Assembly (NCBI GenBank): GCA_963575645.1
Contig: OY754469.1
Location: 18,308,001-18,372,000 of the forward strand
From: Xanthostigma xanthostigma
Lineage: Eukaryota; Arthropoda; Insecta; Raphidioptera; Raphidiidae
Direction of reading: 5' to 3'
DNA length: 64,000 bases
Position 1 is the first letter of the stretch. Every line of letters starts with the position of its first letter. Shown one piece after another: positions 23,832 through 35,439 of the stretch. Both the position numbers and the translations under genes were made by a program. The notes beneath the pieces are model-generated. The model was not told the DNA's origin, searched no databases, and saw nothing but the letters and a program-made list of their open reading frames with translations.

Positions 23832-24273
23832 CTTTTTAGTATCTACAATAAAAGCGTTTGACTTAAAAGGTTTTCTATTTCTTTTCTATCAAATCTACAT
23901 GGAATCATTTGCAATACTGTAACTGACAGCACGATGCCCCCGAAGTATCAAAGAGCAGCGAGTTAACTACTGTAGCCAAAGTCCTTTACACTTATTGACA
24001 TGCTTACTTAAACTCTATACGCATTGTAGAGTTTAGCAAACTTTAATTACAGTTTATAGCAAGTTGCAAACTAAGTGTTGACTACACCGACTGACGTGGC
24101 TAAAGTTCAACTTGAGGCCAATGCGATATGATTACGGATTCATAGATTTTACATCTAGTGGCGTTATGAGACATATTGCTGACACTCGTTTTAACAGTCA
24201 CACGAGTCACAATTATTTTTTTTATTAACGAAATGACCTTTACTCTGACAAGTATTTGGCCAGGGCAAGTATT

Positions 24274-24912
24274 AGGGGGCCATTCAAGTATTATGTAAGC
24301 AGAATTTTAGTAATGTTTGGCCCCCTTCCTCCTTGTCAACAAAAGTAAGCAAATTTCTTACCTCCCCTTTATGCTTACGTAAACATTGGTATATATTTTT
24401 TTAAATCTGTTCAAGTTGTTCAACTAATTGTTCTCGGTGTGAACGTTGCTCTTCGATTTCATTAGACACTAAAAACTTTAAAAATAAAAATCTTTTTTTA
24501 AAAAATGTACCTTCCTTTAAAAAAGGGTCACTAAGTATAGTAAAATAACAAAGTTTTGAGGTCGGCACCAGTTTGATATATTTAAGTAGGTACATCAAAC
24601 GTGATATTAATTAAATTGGTGCCAATCTTAACATTTCGTTATTCTACTCTTTTTCGAAAGAGGTTTCATTTTTTTTAAAAGATTTTTTTAGGAACCCCAG
24701 AACATGCTTTTCGCTTTCGAGCATAGACAAGTACGGCTGTTATATCATAATCCATTAAATTTTGCAAAAAAAAAACGGTAAAAGTAAATAAATAAATATT
24801 GCTGACGTAATCACCATCTAGACCCCCCTCCCCGTCCCCATGTCTTCAAAATAAAGCTAAGCAAATACCCCTTTCCCTCATTGATGCTTACGTAATACTT
24901 GAATGACCCCTT
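24274..24912. mobile_element. DNA-transposon-like element with GGGGYCATTCAAGTATTA ends
   Basis: The left end AGGGGGCCATTCAAGTATTA is the inverse of the right end (TAATACTTGAATGACCCCTT); both continue with GTAAGCA. C/G-rich runs follow at each side, as in a dispersed insect family I recognise by pattern only. The interior contains another short hairpin-type repeat (24540-24680). No transposase. Confidence 0.65.
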
Positions 24913-27143
24913 AGACTGAATCAAACAATAGTTGAGATAGGTTATTTTTTTCATTACTGCCGCCTGAACGTACGTACTTCCCGCATCAGTGTGTGTAATC
25001 CCACCAATGCGCAAATGTTAGACTTTCTGCCTTATTACAACATTATTGATGCCGAAAGTATGTACTTTTAATCGAGGATGTAAGAAGACCATTTTTCAAC
25101 ATCGTGATGATTCAAAGGTGCTGGTGAAAGGCGATATGAGAATTTTACAACAATCATCTGTATAAATGGAAATACTAGAATTCCCGCAGAGGGAGCGAAC
25201 ATGCTAGAACTTTTTGAGTGTACAATATTGAATTACAACACACAAAGTTTAGGACGCAGTAGGAAGTTTTAATTCAATATTCCTTATTAAAGGTCACACG
25301 TTAAACACGTTTTGTATTCTGACCGGCTAAGTCATGACTCAGCTTTAATCGAATTGGGTTAAACGTCTAAAGTAAGGCTTTGTCGACTTTACAGAATATT
25401 GTTATAGTGGGTGGCAGCCACCGTTAAAAATGATTCTGATTTTATAGAGAACGAATCTTTCACGAAAGATAGTACCTACTACCCACACATGGTAACTTCA
25501 ATGACTTGCCTGGGCAAGTGCGTAGATACTGGGGAGTAATTACCCCCAGGATCATAATAATATAAAAATAAAACTGAAAATAATGCACGTACTTGCCTAA
25601 AAATTAAAATTTAAAAATACTTCTTGACAAAAAAAAATTGTAAAATTGGTTTGTGAATTAATATTTTGCTAGACACCTTCGTTTGTGAGTATTCTTGTGT
25701 GATATTAATAAAACTTAAAAAATATTGATTTTTTTCTTGCTTTACCCCCCCCCCCCACAGAATAAAATATCCACGTCTTTGTGCGTGGGCAACCCTGCGA
25801 TAACTTGATTCGACACGGCTTCCCGTATTCATTTTGATATAGCTAGAACTTTTCATTTTTATGAATTTGTCGGTAATAGGAGCTTTTAAGGAATATGAGG
25901 TTGTCGTCTTAATTAATGATCAAACATAATGGCAACTCACTAAGCATAATATAAATACAACAAACAAATATCGAATATAGAACCGCAAACAATATTTTGG
26001 CTCTTCTGTAAAATTGACAAAATGTTGCTATGCCTTTTTGGACATTAACAATCGATATTTGCAAAGGATATTCTTTTTATCCGACTGAAATTATGTTAAA
26101 AACCCAACATTTACTCAATCGAAAGCGGTGTTAAGTTATCTTTGACAACTTGCGGCTAATGACTAGCAACAACATAGCATTTAAAGATAAGTGACTGCGA
26201 GGGATCAGGAATAATTTTAAACTATTTAGATAGTAAGAAACCGCTAGGATCAGGTAAAACGTTTTCTATACTACGTCATCAACAAATAATAATTTGTAAT
26301 TTACCACAGGAAAAAAATATGTTTTTTATTTATATTCTTTATTTATATATAATTTAAGGAACCAGTTTTCGATTACATATTATATTCAAACATACTGATT
26401 CAATAAGGTACGCTGTTTGCATCAGAGATAATGATTATATTTATTGAGCCAATAATTTTTTTCACACTTTAATAATATTAATTTCTATTAAAATGAAATT
26501 TTCTTTGTTTCAATCAATTTTTCATAAACACAATGTATTTCCTCAAATGAATGTTCACTTGCTGAATACTTTTGTCGAGGTAAGTTCAATAATCACTTGC
26601 CTTTTTAATGTATTCCAAAATACCTGCAAACTTTCTTCATAATAAACAACTTATAATGAATACAGTGTAGTGTTTGAATTAATCGTAGTCACTGAGTCGA
26701 ACTCATTCTAGAGTTTCTAAATAATCTCATAAATAATGTAGATGCAACAACTTAATGGCGGCAAATGAAATGTGCACGGGTGTTACTGGCAGTCGACTCG
26801 ATGTCACGTGTCATCGCCATACTCTCCTGTGATGAGTTTCGAAACCAACATAAATGCCTACATAGCTGTTAACATAACTAGATGGGAAACCTGTGTTCTT
26901 GATTTATATTGCATTCTCTTAGGAGTATTATTAAGGTTAAAGCACTCCATCCTTCAAGACATTTGTGCGTGCTCTTTTAGAATGACAGTGACGGAATGTA
27001 GAGCCTAATTGAATCTTGTTCTTTGATGATAGTTCCATTAAAATTCGACCAAATGTTAACCGTTGGTGTTAACTCCGTTTATAATACAAACTTTAAAAAG
27101 TGATTTTAATGTCACTTCAACTAATTAAATAGTGAATTACTTA
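24913..27143. other. long stretch without supported genes
   Basis: A 12-base C-run lies at 25745-25756. The short frames (24811-25014, 25611-25856, 26772-27008) have no protein-like pattern. No inverted repeat was noted. This is the longest featureless part of the first half. Confidence 0.4.
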
Positions 27144-27562
27144 AGACCGCTGCACACGAGGCTAGAAACGGTGCTAGATTCCTTGCTTGACTTGCCTACT
27201 AGTTTTCTAGCGCTGGTTTTCTTGATTGCTGTTAAGTGCTCGCTTCACACGCGACTATTTTTCAAGCGTGTTTTGTGGATAGACAGTTCGAATATAAACA
27301 TAGAGCAAAACGTGTCTGTTGTCTGGCAGAATGACGCCATGTGGGCGTTTGTTCAAGTGCTCACGTGAAGATACTGCTTCCTGATTGGTTCTTGCTCATA
27401 CTTAGCAACAAATCTAGCAGGGAAAATAGCCCCTGTTCTAATTTTAAAACCTATCTTCTGAGCTAGCAAGGCAGCCCGCAGTGATATCGTTTCCAGCTTC
27501 GTACCCAGCCTACCGGCTAGCAGAACTCCTAGCCGCGTTTCTAGCCTCGTGTGCAGCGGCCT
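27144..27562. mobile_element. PIF/Harbinger-type MITE, copy 1
   Basis: Terminal inverted repeats AGACCGCTGCACACGAGGCT and AAGGCCGCTGCACACGAGGC (read inward from the right). A 3-bp TTA lies on both sides (27141-27143 and 27563-27565), as expected for PIF/Harbinger. The interior shares TTTTCTAGCGCTGGTTTTCTT and CTGATTGGTTCTTGCTCAT with copy 2 at 38922-39279. No transposase. The 78-aa frame inside is element sequence. Confidence 0.85.
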
Positions 27563-27664
27563 TTAGCTTAATACATCGGAGGGACGGAAGCGCTTATCTC
27601 AGAAACCACTGAATCATTTTCGTTAAAAATTATAAAATTTAAAACAATGTTTCTTTATTTGATA

Positions 27665-28421
27665 GGCCAGTAAAATGACAAATAGTACAGGCGGTAGGGA
27701 GTTTAATCTGGAAACATATTCTACCTCGCTGAATTTTTGCACAAAAGTCTACAATTTTTGCGTTACGGGGAGTTGGAGGAGGGGGGCTGAAAGATGCAAA
27801 ATTTGTTTTCTAATTTTCTCGGCTAGTATTGTAGCTACGACTAAAATAATTATACCAATGTAGAGAGCGCTCCGATCACTACAAGTTTACCCCTTATGAC
27901 TTTCGTTGTAACTGCAACGGTTCTACGAGTTCAAAAGTATTGTAGCTTACATTAACTCTCTCTCTCTCTCTTATGTAATATTGTCAAAATTACTCTTTTT
28001 TACGCAGGAAAATTTAATGTTAATCTGAAAATATCATTCTAAATATCTTATATAAATCGGTAGCCGTTGAGGTTACGACGAAAGTCATGGGGGGCAAACT
28101 TGTAGTGCTCGGAGCGCCCTCTACATTGGTATAATTATTTTTGTCGTAGCTAAAATACAACCCGAGAAAATTAGAAAACAAATTTTACACCTTTCAAGAC
28201 CCCCCTAACGTAAAAATTGTAGCCTTTTGTGCAGTTGGGACATTGAGAGGGGCCTAAAAGCCTAAAAACCTAATTAAGCGAGGTAGAGTATGTTTCCACA
28301 TTAACATAGGGAAAATCTTCCTACCGCCTGTACCAGAACTCAGTTTCCACTAATTCTAAAATTAGAAGAACTTTTCCATGGTTACAAAGTTGAATTTTGT
28401 CAAGATACAAGCAAAAAACTG
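27665..28421 (+). repeat. dispersed sequence split by a fold-back insertion
   Basis: 27665-27683 and 28334-28421 together correspond to the uninterrupted copy at 20101-20200 (GGCCAGTAAAATG...; ...AAAATTAGAAGAACTTTTCC). Confidence 0.75.
27684..28333. mobile_element. 650-bp fold-back element with known empty site
   Basis: The ends AGTACAGGCGGTAGGGA and CTACCGCCTGTAC are inverted. Arms of over 200 bp pair through GGTATAATTATTTT, AAAATTAGAAAACAAATTTT and GAGGTAGAGTATGTTTCC. The flanks, GACAAAT on the left and CAGAACT on the right, both resemble GCGAACT of the empty site, giving an imperfect 7-8-bp target-site duplication. The centre (27900-28070) holds a CT-rich run. The 62-aa frame within is arm sequence. 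Confidence 0.8.
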
Positions 28422-28516
28422 ATGGAACACAGTTTTTTAACTCGTTTTTAACGTTCTTTAACAAGTTCCAGTCATCTCACGAAGATGCAATTGTGACAGA
28501 TTGTGTATCTTACTTA

Positions 28517-29050
28517 CACAGTAGAATCTCTTTAGGTCGAACCTCGATAAGTCGAAAACTCGAAGAAATGTTTTGTTCCCTCCCTTCAAGCCCCAAAACT
28601 CGAAATCTCAACCCTCTATAAATCGAAATAATCAGAAACAAGCCATTTCGGTACAGAATTTCTCTCTATAACTACATATACATGCAAAATGTTTCGCACG
28701 GGTACACTAGTACTTTATAAGTATGTATTGAATAGAGCTTTTTGTATATCTAAAACATTTTTTAATGAAGCACTCCGTATATAATATATCAATTTCATTA
28801 TTGTGGTACCAAATACCAAATTATAGTTTAGAAGCTAGAAGGCAAATACCCATTCTCGACAAAAAGCAATATGAAAAAGTCACCCCTCACTGGGATTCGA
28901 ACCCAGTACTTTCTGAGTACGAGTGAAGTGCTGTCACCTTTACAAAATACTCGAACCACTCTAAATCAGTTTAGAGTAGAATTATTGTATGTTTGAAACC
29001 CAATAGTTCGACTTATCCGTCTTGCATGAATATATACCAGGTCCTGTACA
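28517..29050. mobile_element. possible pogo/Tigger-like remnant
   Basis: CAGTAGAATCTCTTTAGGTC, then GAACCTCGATAAGTCGAAAA, resembles the left end of pogo/Tigger-type elements. A word near 29010 (TAGTTCGACTTATCCG) is inverted relative to CGATAAGTCGAA. No transposase frame remains. The right boundary is a guess. Confidence 0.3.
28871..28950 (-). mobile_element. tRNA-like SINE head (minus strand)
   Basis: On the minus strand: AGCACTTCACTCGTACTCAG, then ACTGGGTTCGAATCCCAGTG, giving a perfect T-stem (ACTGG/CCAGT) and a box B. Box A is poor. A similar arrangement is on the minus strand at 51182-51250. Confidence 0.5.
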
Positions 29051-29574
29051 GTGTACATTATCTATGCGTTTTGTAATCTGCACACATGACGCACGTATAC
29101 AACGCATATTGTACACATACATGCATGTTCGTAGACGTAAATTACATCAAAAGTTTCAACAGGGCTAACTACGACCCTTGAATAATATGACCCACTAACG
29201 GTTGTTGTTCAAGCTCGCTACTAATTACTGGTTTTAAAACTCTCAATTGCGATGCCACTTAATTTATACCTTTTACATGTTATTAAAATTATAGCACATT
29301 TTAGAATAGCACTTTGAATAGACCAAAGTTTTACAAAATAAATGATTTAGACTTTATAAGTTACTGTGCGTATGACATTATGACCTATTCAAAAACAAAA
29401 AAGAAATAGACAAATTATGTTCCCTATGCGTTTTGGAGTTTTCCGACATGTTTTCTTCCTTTTATAGTTAATTTTGGTTTTGTGCAGTTGGCTTTTTTTT
29501 AATTAAGTTATAAATTCCCAGTATATTGGCAAGCTATTGTAATCGGTTCGAAAATCGAAATAAAACATTTTTTT

Positions 29575-29812
29575 TGCTTTAATGACCGGATTTTCAAATT
29601 TTATGAAAACGCTAATTTGCGAAGACGAATTTATTTATTGAGGGGAGTATTTAATTTGGTGCAGATGCTGGATTGATAATAATACTAATATTTAAAAAAA
29701 TATGTTTTAAAGGCTATATTAAGGGTTGATTTTGTTCTTTTGTTAAAAAACAAACTTAAGTTCACATAGTAAAGCCATACTGCCTATATTAGCAAATATA
29801 CTATTGCAGCGA
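29575..29812 (+). repeat. dispersed repeat, related to 49194-49430
   Basis: Shared words in the same order: GACCGGAT, TATTTAATTTGGTGCA(G/A)ATG, TTTGTT, AC(T/G)TAAGTTCA and AATAAAGCCA-like. A shorter relative lies at about 46370-46460 (GACCGGATTTTTGTTTTG, then AAATATACTAT). The class is unknown; possibly part of an old LINE. Confidence 0.5.
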
Positions 29813-30273
29813 TTACCTTTTTTCATATTATTTTAATAATAAACATTTGTAAATTTATGTACTTTCTAAATTTATAACGTTCTTTTGCCTTTCTTAAGTA
29901 TCCTGTCAGACCGCAACTAGTTACTGTGATCTGACAGAGATCAAATAATTTAAATTATATAATTGGACAATGCGGACATCGCTCGTCTATAAATACCGAG
30001 AGAGATCTGAATTCGGTTATTCATTAATTTTTTCCCCTGTGAATTATTATTTTTAAACTCTAATTTTGTTAATTTTAAACATTAATAGTTAGTGTGTTTT
30101 ATTTATTTTAATGCTTGTTGTAATATTGCATAATATATAGCATTGTTTTCTTTTTTTCTTCACGGAGAAAGCACACTACGTTACACTATATTGTCGGCAG
30201 ACTTTGGCACTACGACCCAGGTTTTTATTTTTAACGTCGTTAATTGACATAAGACATGACAGAACCTCTCAAT

Positions 30274-30796
30274 CAGTGATTCCCAAAGTGGTCTATATCG
30301 ACCCCCAGGGGTCGACGACAACTTGCAAGGGGTCCATGTCAGCGGGAAAAAATTGAAATGAAAATGGGGGTCAACGATAGTGAATCTCCTAACAAAAAAA
30401 GAAACAAACTGAACATCGTTAACCAAAGAGATTTAAAATTAAATCTAACTAAATTGATGCCAAATGTTGAAAATTTATTATTAAAGCATCAGGTTCATCC
30501 CTCACACTAAAAGTATTTATTTTTTGCTTAGTTATTTTATGTAACAGAAAGTAAATTTTAATTTGATTCGTTTAATTTGAATCTAATTAATAAATGTATA
30601 AAACTAGACATTTCACACTACATTTCACTACCGTTATAAATTTAAATCGTTCAATGTGAGTAGCACTGACCGGTTGTCAAAAATACATTTGAAATTAATG
30701 AATTTGCAAAAAATCAATATCAGATAAGCAGGGGGCTACCCAAAACCGAAAAACATGGCAAGTGGTCTACGAGACAAAAAAGTTTGGGAACCTCTG
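30274..30796. mobile_element. hAT-type MITE
   Basis: The left end CAGTGATTCCCAAAGTGGTC and, read inward, the right end CAGAGGTTCCCAAACTTTTT match the classic hAT terminal pattern CAGNGGTTCCCAAA. Flanks CTCTCAAT (30266-30273) and CTCTAAAT (30797-30804) form an 8-bp duplication with one change. The interior is AT-rich and non-coding; the 81-aa minus-strand frame at 30181-30426 is chance. Confidence 0.85.
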
Positions 30797-31497
30797 CTCT
30801 AAATACTTAACTCGCCACGGTCCTCATATATTTTTTCCCTACTTTGTAAAAATTCGAATTAACACATAATATATATCAATTTTTTGTAGCCATGTAAGTA
30901 CTCATAAAAAATTCTAAAGATTTATGGAGTAATAAAGTCTAGATCTGTTTCATGTCAGAATTTCCTGTCTATCAGTTTGTAAACCCCTGTTTTTGCACAA
31001 TAACACTTCCATAGCCACATTATGGAATACTCCAGCGTGTGATGTTTGTGTGTGTGGACAGGTACAGAGAGACTGCACGTGTGATGGAGGGACGCACCTA
31101 TGACTAAGTAATTACCGCAAGCTCAGAAGCCATATATCTGTCTGTTAGTCTGTAACTAGTCTCTGTGCAACTGACACTTCTATGACACGTGGACGTCGCT
31201 TATGGATTAATTATATGTTCAATGTGTAACACACGTAACTACCATATTATAGGTTATACTGACTGTATCCATGTAATTAAGTAGGGTAAAATGGCACTAA
31301 GAGGACCTTCGGGCTAATAAACAGTCTTAATAGTTATTTCACTTATATGACATAATAATGTCAATGTTAATGGACACAGTGAAATCATAGTGTGTTCATG
31401 AAATGTTAACTTACTTATAGGCAAGAAAAAAGGCGCATCTCCCTAAGAATAGCTGCTATTCATGCCTATATAGCAATCGTGATATGACACATTTAAT
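30797..31497. other. no supported feature
   Basis: AT-rich DNA without a structured repeat. Confidence 0.35.
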
Positions 31498-31665
31498 AGC
31501 GGTCCCGCCTGGTTTTACCCGGGTGCAAAAGAACGAATGGGGAAGGGATGGACATGAGTAGGCACGGAAATGAGTAGGCACATTCATCTTAGTTTACCGA
31601 GATGAATGTTGTGTCCAAATTTCATGATGATCGGAGTTGCCGTTCAAAAGTTTTTGTCGATAAGT
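31498..31665 (-). mobile_element. RTE-like retroposon 3' tail, minus strand
   Basis: Read on the minus strand: AAAAACTTTTGAACGGCAAC, TCCGATCATCATGAAATTTG, GAACATTCATCTCGGTAAAC-type words and CACCCGGGTAAAACCAGGCG, then GGACCGC. The same tail lies on the plus strand at 52455-52605. Both lack upstream enzyme sequence. Confidence 0.65.
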
Positions 31666-31674
31666 AGGTATACG

Positions 31675-31825
31675 TTTCATAACGGCTTACTATTCTGTTT
31701 ATTTTTTCAAAAAATTTTCGTTAAAAATTTTTTTTCTAAACTTTATAGTTTCGGAAATAGTTTGAAAATAAAAAAAAATCAGCCGCTTTTTTGTTTTATG
31801 GATCTGTCAGAAATAAAATACTTAA
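31675..31825 (+). repeat. GCGCATGCGC repeat family, 3' part
   Basis: TTTCATAACGGCTTACTATT, then AAACTTTATAGTTTCGGAAA and TTTTATGGATCTGTCAGAAA. Longer relatives: 32640-32885 (inverse), 33340-33545, 33650-33845 (inverse) and 45700-46005. Confidence 0.6.
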
Positions 31826-32127
31826 GCTAGACATATGCTTTGATTAATTTTAACATATTCTATACGTAACCATGTCAACGAATAGCAAATATAATATTGA
31901 AAACCAGCTATAATTGCCCGCGTCACCTCACGCGATATCAGAAATTTTATTTTTTTTTATTATAATCAAATGTCAACACTTTTGAAGTTGGAAAAAAATT
32001 TTGAGAAATCTTAAAAAAAACAAGTTTCAAAAGTTTTTAAAAATTTGTTTTTGTAAAATATTTTCTAAACTACTAAACCGATTAATTCCAAAATCTAATC
32101 AGCTCTTCTCCTTAACAAACTAGGTAC

Positions 32128-32347
32128 GTCGATTTCCGCAAACCGAATCAAAATCGGTTCATTTGTTCACGAGATACCGTGAACGAAAAAATCATAAAAA
32201 AGTGTTTTTTTAAAATGACTTAAAATTGTTATCAGATCGATTTTTTTGTAATAAATTACTTTCTTAGGCTAAAAAAACTGCGTCAATCGCCGCAAACCCG
32301 ATCAAAATCGGTTCATTTGTTCATGAGATATCGTGAACGAAAATTTC
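32128..32347 (+). repeat. two-copy tandem repeat, period about 153 bp
   Basis: Both units contain CCGCAAAC(C), ATCAAAATCGGTTCATTTG, TTCA(C/T)GAGATA and CGTGAACGAAAA. Confidence 0.7.
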
Positions 32348-32639
32348 GTAACAAAGTGTTTTTTTTTTGAGCTCAAAGAGCTAATAAATAAACTTCTTGC
32401 TATATTTTATATATTTTTGAGCATTGTGAACTCGAAAATAGCGGGAAGTTACAGGGATGGCCTGCGGGGTCAAACTTCTTTTCAAATTTTTTTTTTTTTA
32501 ATTTTACGCTGCATTTGGACTAAATCTGTCAATTTAACAAAAAACGAACAGGATCACAGAAGTATTTAAGAGGTATTTTTAAACGCAAGTAGAATTTCAT
32601 TATTTTGCAAAAATAATTATAAAAGTAAAACACACAATA

Positions 32640-32885
32640 TAATAAAGTTTAGAAAAAAAATTTTAACGAAACATTCTCGAAAAAAATAAATAGAATAATA
32701 AGCCGTTATGAAAAGTATACCATTATTATATAAAAAACACCGTTAAAGTATATATCTCTTCTGCGCATGCGCCGATTTTCCCCAAAAACAATAGGGCTCT
32801 TTATATTTGAATACCACACATCCTCCCAAAATTTGGTTTCAATCCGCTCATCCGTTTGACCTGTAACGTGTTCACAGACTAACAG
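32640..32885 (-). repeat. GCGCATGCGC repeat family, third copy beside the inverted pair
   Basis: Matches the 33650-33845 arm in order and orientation (AATAAGCCGTTATGAAAAGT, then CGCATGCGCCGATTTTCCCC and CATCCTCCCAAAATTTGG). Differences of roughly 10 percent show that it is older than the split of the two arms. Confidence 0.7.
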
Positions 32886-33032
32886 ACGCACAGAGTTTTT
32901 CCAAAAATATGTTTTTTTGGATTCGGACCTCAAAACAAAAAGATATTGTAAAATTTTAGAAAAATTATCTTTGACTTAAACTTATACCATTTCCCACTTG
33001 TGGGTTGGAATGGTAAAATACTAATAGCCCAA

Positions 33033-34155
33033 GAGCTGATGACACGATTTAGGGTATGTGTTTTAGGCAGGTTGAAATAATGAAAAAACAGTAATTTATC
33101 AATGGGTGAATCTGGAATGGTGAGTCTGCCTGAGCATTTGCGGTTATTTCGCGCCTGCGCAGCATATGACATCTGCAAAAAAATATCCCCAAAAAACATG
33201 TTTTAGGCAACTTGAAACTTTTATAATCTTTGAGTTCAGCATTTATATAATTCAGAAATGAAAATGCCAGAACATTTTGTCGGTTATAAAGTAGGGGCAG
33301 AACCCCCCGAAGATATTTTATTAATATACGCAATGAGCACGATACAGGTCAAACGGATGAACGGATTGAAACCAAATTTTGGGAGGATGTTTGGTATGCA
33401 GATATGAAACGCTCTATTGTTTTTGGGGAAAATCGGCGCATGCGCAAAAGAGATATATGCTATAACGTTGTTTTTTATATAATAATAATAATATACTTTT
33501 CATAACAGCTTATTATTCTATTTATTTTTTCAAGAAAGTTTTGTGAACTATTTTTTTTCTGGCAGATTTTCAAAACAAAACAGCAGTTGGTTCTTGTCTT
33601 ATTTTCAAAATATTTCCGAAATTATTAAGTTAAGAATTTTTTTTTCACAAAACTTTCTTGAAAAAATAATAAGAATAATAAACTGTTATGAAAAGTATAT
33701 CATTATTATATAAAAAACAACGTTATAGCATATATCTCTTTTGCGCATGCGCCGATTTTCCCCAAAAACAATAGAGCTTTTCATATCTGCATACCAAACA
33801 TCCTCCCAAAATTTGGTTTCAATCCATTCATCCGTTTGACCTGTATCGTGCTCATTGCGTATATTAATAAAATATCTTCGGGGGGTTCTGCCCCTACTTT
33901 ATAACCGACAAAATGTTCTGGCATTTTCATTTCTGTATTATATAAATGCTGAGCTCAAAGATTATAAAAGTTTCAAGTTGCCTAAAACATGTTTTTTGGG
34001 GGAATTTTTTTGCAGATGTCATATGCTGCGCAGGCGCGAAATAACCGCAAATGCTCAGGCAGACTCACCATTCCAGATTCACCCATTGATAAATTACTGT
34101 TTTTTCATTATTTCAACCTGCCTAAAATACATACCCTAAATTGTGTCATCAGCTC
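33033..34155. repeat. 1.1-kb inverted repeat, arms over 500 bp
   Basis: The left arm begins GAGCTGATGACACGATTTAG at 33033; the right arm ends with its inverse at 34155. Arms are about 95 percent identical by eye, with the centre near 33594. Each arm contains a GCGCATGCGC-family unit plus about 300 bp more. Matching 94-aa frames on opposite strands (33049-33333 and 33855-34139) are a by-product of the symmetry, not evidence of a gene. Confidence 0.85.
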
Positions 34156-34979
34156 GCCGTCTATAATGTTCTGTAAAAGCTCTTTAGAACTGACTTAATT
34201 TACTTTATATCATTTATTATAAAAAAGCGGTCAGAACTCATTTTGATAAAATGACCTTGTCCATTTTTTCAATATTAGATCAGTCTGTTATTTTGCAAAG
34301 TGTTTTTAATAAAATAGCTCTGTTATATTTCAGCTTTTACAATAACATCCTCTTTTGCAATATTAAACAGTAAAAGTTAGCAGTACATAATAAATATTAT
34401 TCTTGCCTCTTTCTCCAATACATTCGTGAATTCACAATGAGATCAACATTATTTTGACATAGGTACATCAAACCTCCTGTCAGAACTCATTAAATATAAA
34501 TAAAAAATACTTTTTGCTGTGCCCAAATTAGCATAAATAATACGAAAAAGTTACCTTATCTTGCTTGAAATATTATATCGGCATATTTTTGTAATGTATT
34601 ATAAATGAGTGATGTGGGTTGCTTGCTTACAATTCATTACTCTGTTTTAAAAAGCTGGTATACTGCTGATAATTCAGTGAAATCTGCATATTATAATAGA
34701 AGCTTAATAAGCTGACCTCTTATATTTAAATTCAGTTTTAAAAATATCGGTTAAAAAAAGAATTAACGTGGAAATAAACCACAAATATTGTAATTTTTTT
34801 TGTTTGCTATTACGTATCATTATTATTGATTTTTTAAACAAATCACCAGTTTGAAAGTTATTTGATTGATATTACCGCTAAAGTGAAGTGTGGTTTAGCA
34901 CTAAACAGAAAAACGTATGTATACCCAATAAAAGTATAAATATGGAGTAATATGTTATTCGCTCGAGAAATTATTTAAG
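34156..34979. other. AT-rich DNA, nothing recognised
   Basis: No supported structure. Confidence 0.35.
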
Positions 34980-35310
34980 CTAGACTTTATACGGTATCCT
35001 TATCTCAAATTGATATTGAAGAGAGAATAATATGTATGTTGTACAGAGTATTATGTGAATTTGTATAATCTGTCGCATTGCGTATTCGGGTTTATATGAG
35101 TGTGGCAACATTGGCGGAGATTTTTTGATGAAACGCCATACTTGTTGAGGTCTCTCATCGTGCATTGACGTAGATCCATTTATTCGTTTTGAAACTTTAA
35201 AAGGCCAAATTTGCTTCGCAACATACAATGCATTTAATTCTGACCAACATTTTAATTTTATATCTGGAATATCTCCAATTGATTTAATTGGATAATAAGG
35301 CTAGTTATTT
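34980..35310 (-). pseudogene. unrecognised coding-like stretch
   Basis: The minus strand stays open for 110 codons with a protein-like composition unlike the flanks: SIGDIPDIKLKCWSELNA, then YVAKQIWPFKVSKRING and PQQVWRFIKKSPPMLPHS, then YKPEYAM. A further short coding-like patch (KSTKTKKTVLKANATDPS) lies just upstream at about 35325-35400 in another frame. I do not recognise the family. It may be an exon, a decayed host gene or a virus-derived relic. No splice signals were convincing. Confidence 0.35.
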
Positions 35311-35439
35311 AAAAAATTGAAGGATCAGTAGCATTGGCCTTTAAAACTGTCTTCTTGGTTTTAGTAGATTTCAGATTAGTAACCCACTATTTGATACAAC
35401 TTGAAACCAACAATGGGAGATGTTTTACATGTAAATTGT

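Larger units (their letters stand above)
23078..23864. mobile_element. outer inverted ends enclosing two further elements
   Basis: AAGTCAAACGCTTTTATAGT at 23078, followed by GTAGATACTAAAAAC, matches in reverse complement TTTTTAGTATCTACAATAAA followed by AGCGTTTGACTT at 23830-23863. Between them lie a fold-back (23144-23319) and the CCGACTTC composite (23341-23831). The nesting suggests successive insertions into an older MITE. Confidence 0.6.

Noticed and set aside
33049-34139. Two nearly identical 94-aa frames on opposite strands
   Set aside because: They are the same stretch in both arms of an inverted repeat; sequence symmetry alone makes both frames. No domain and no codon bias support a gene.
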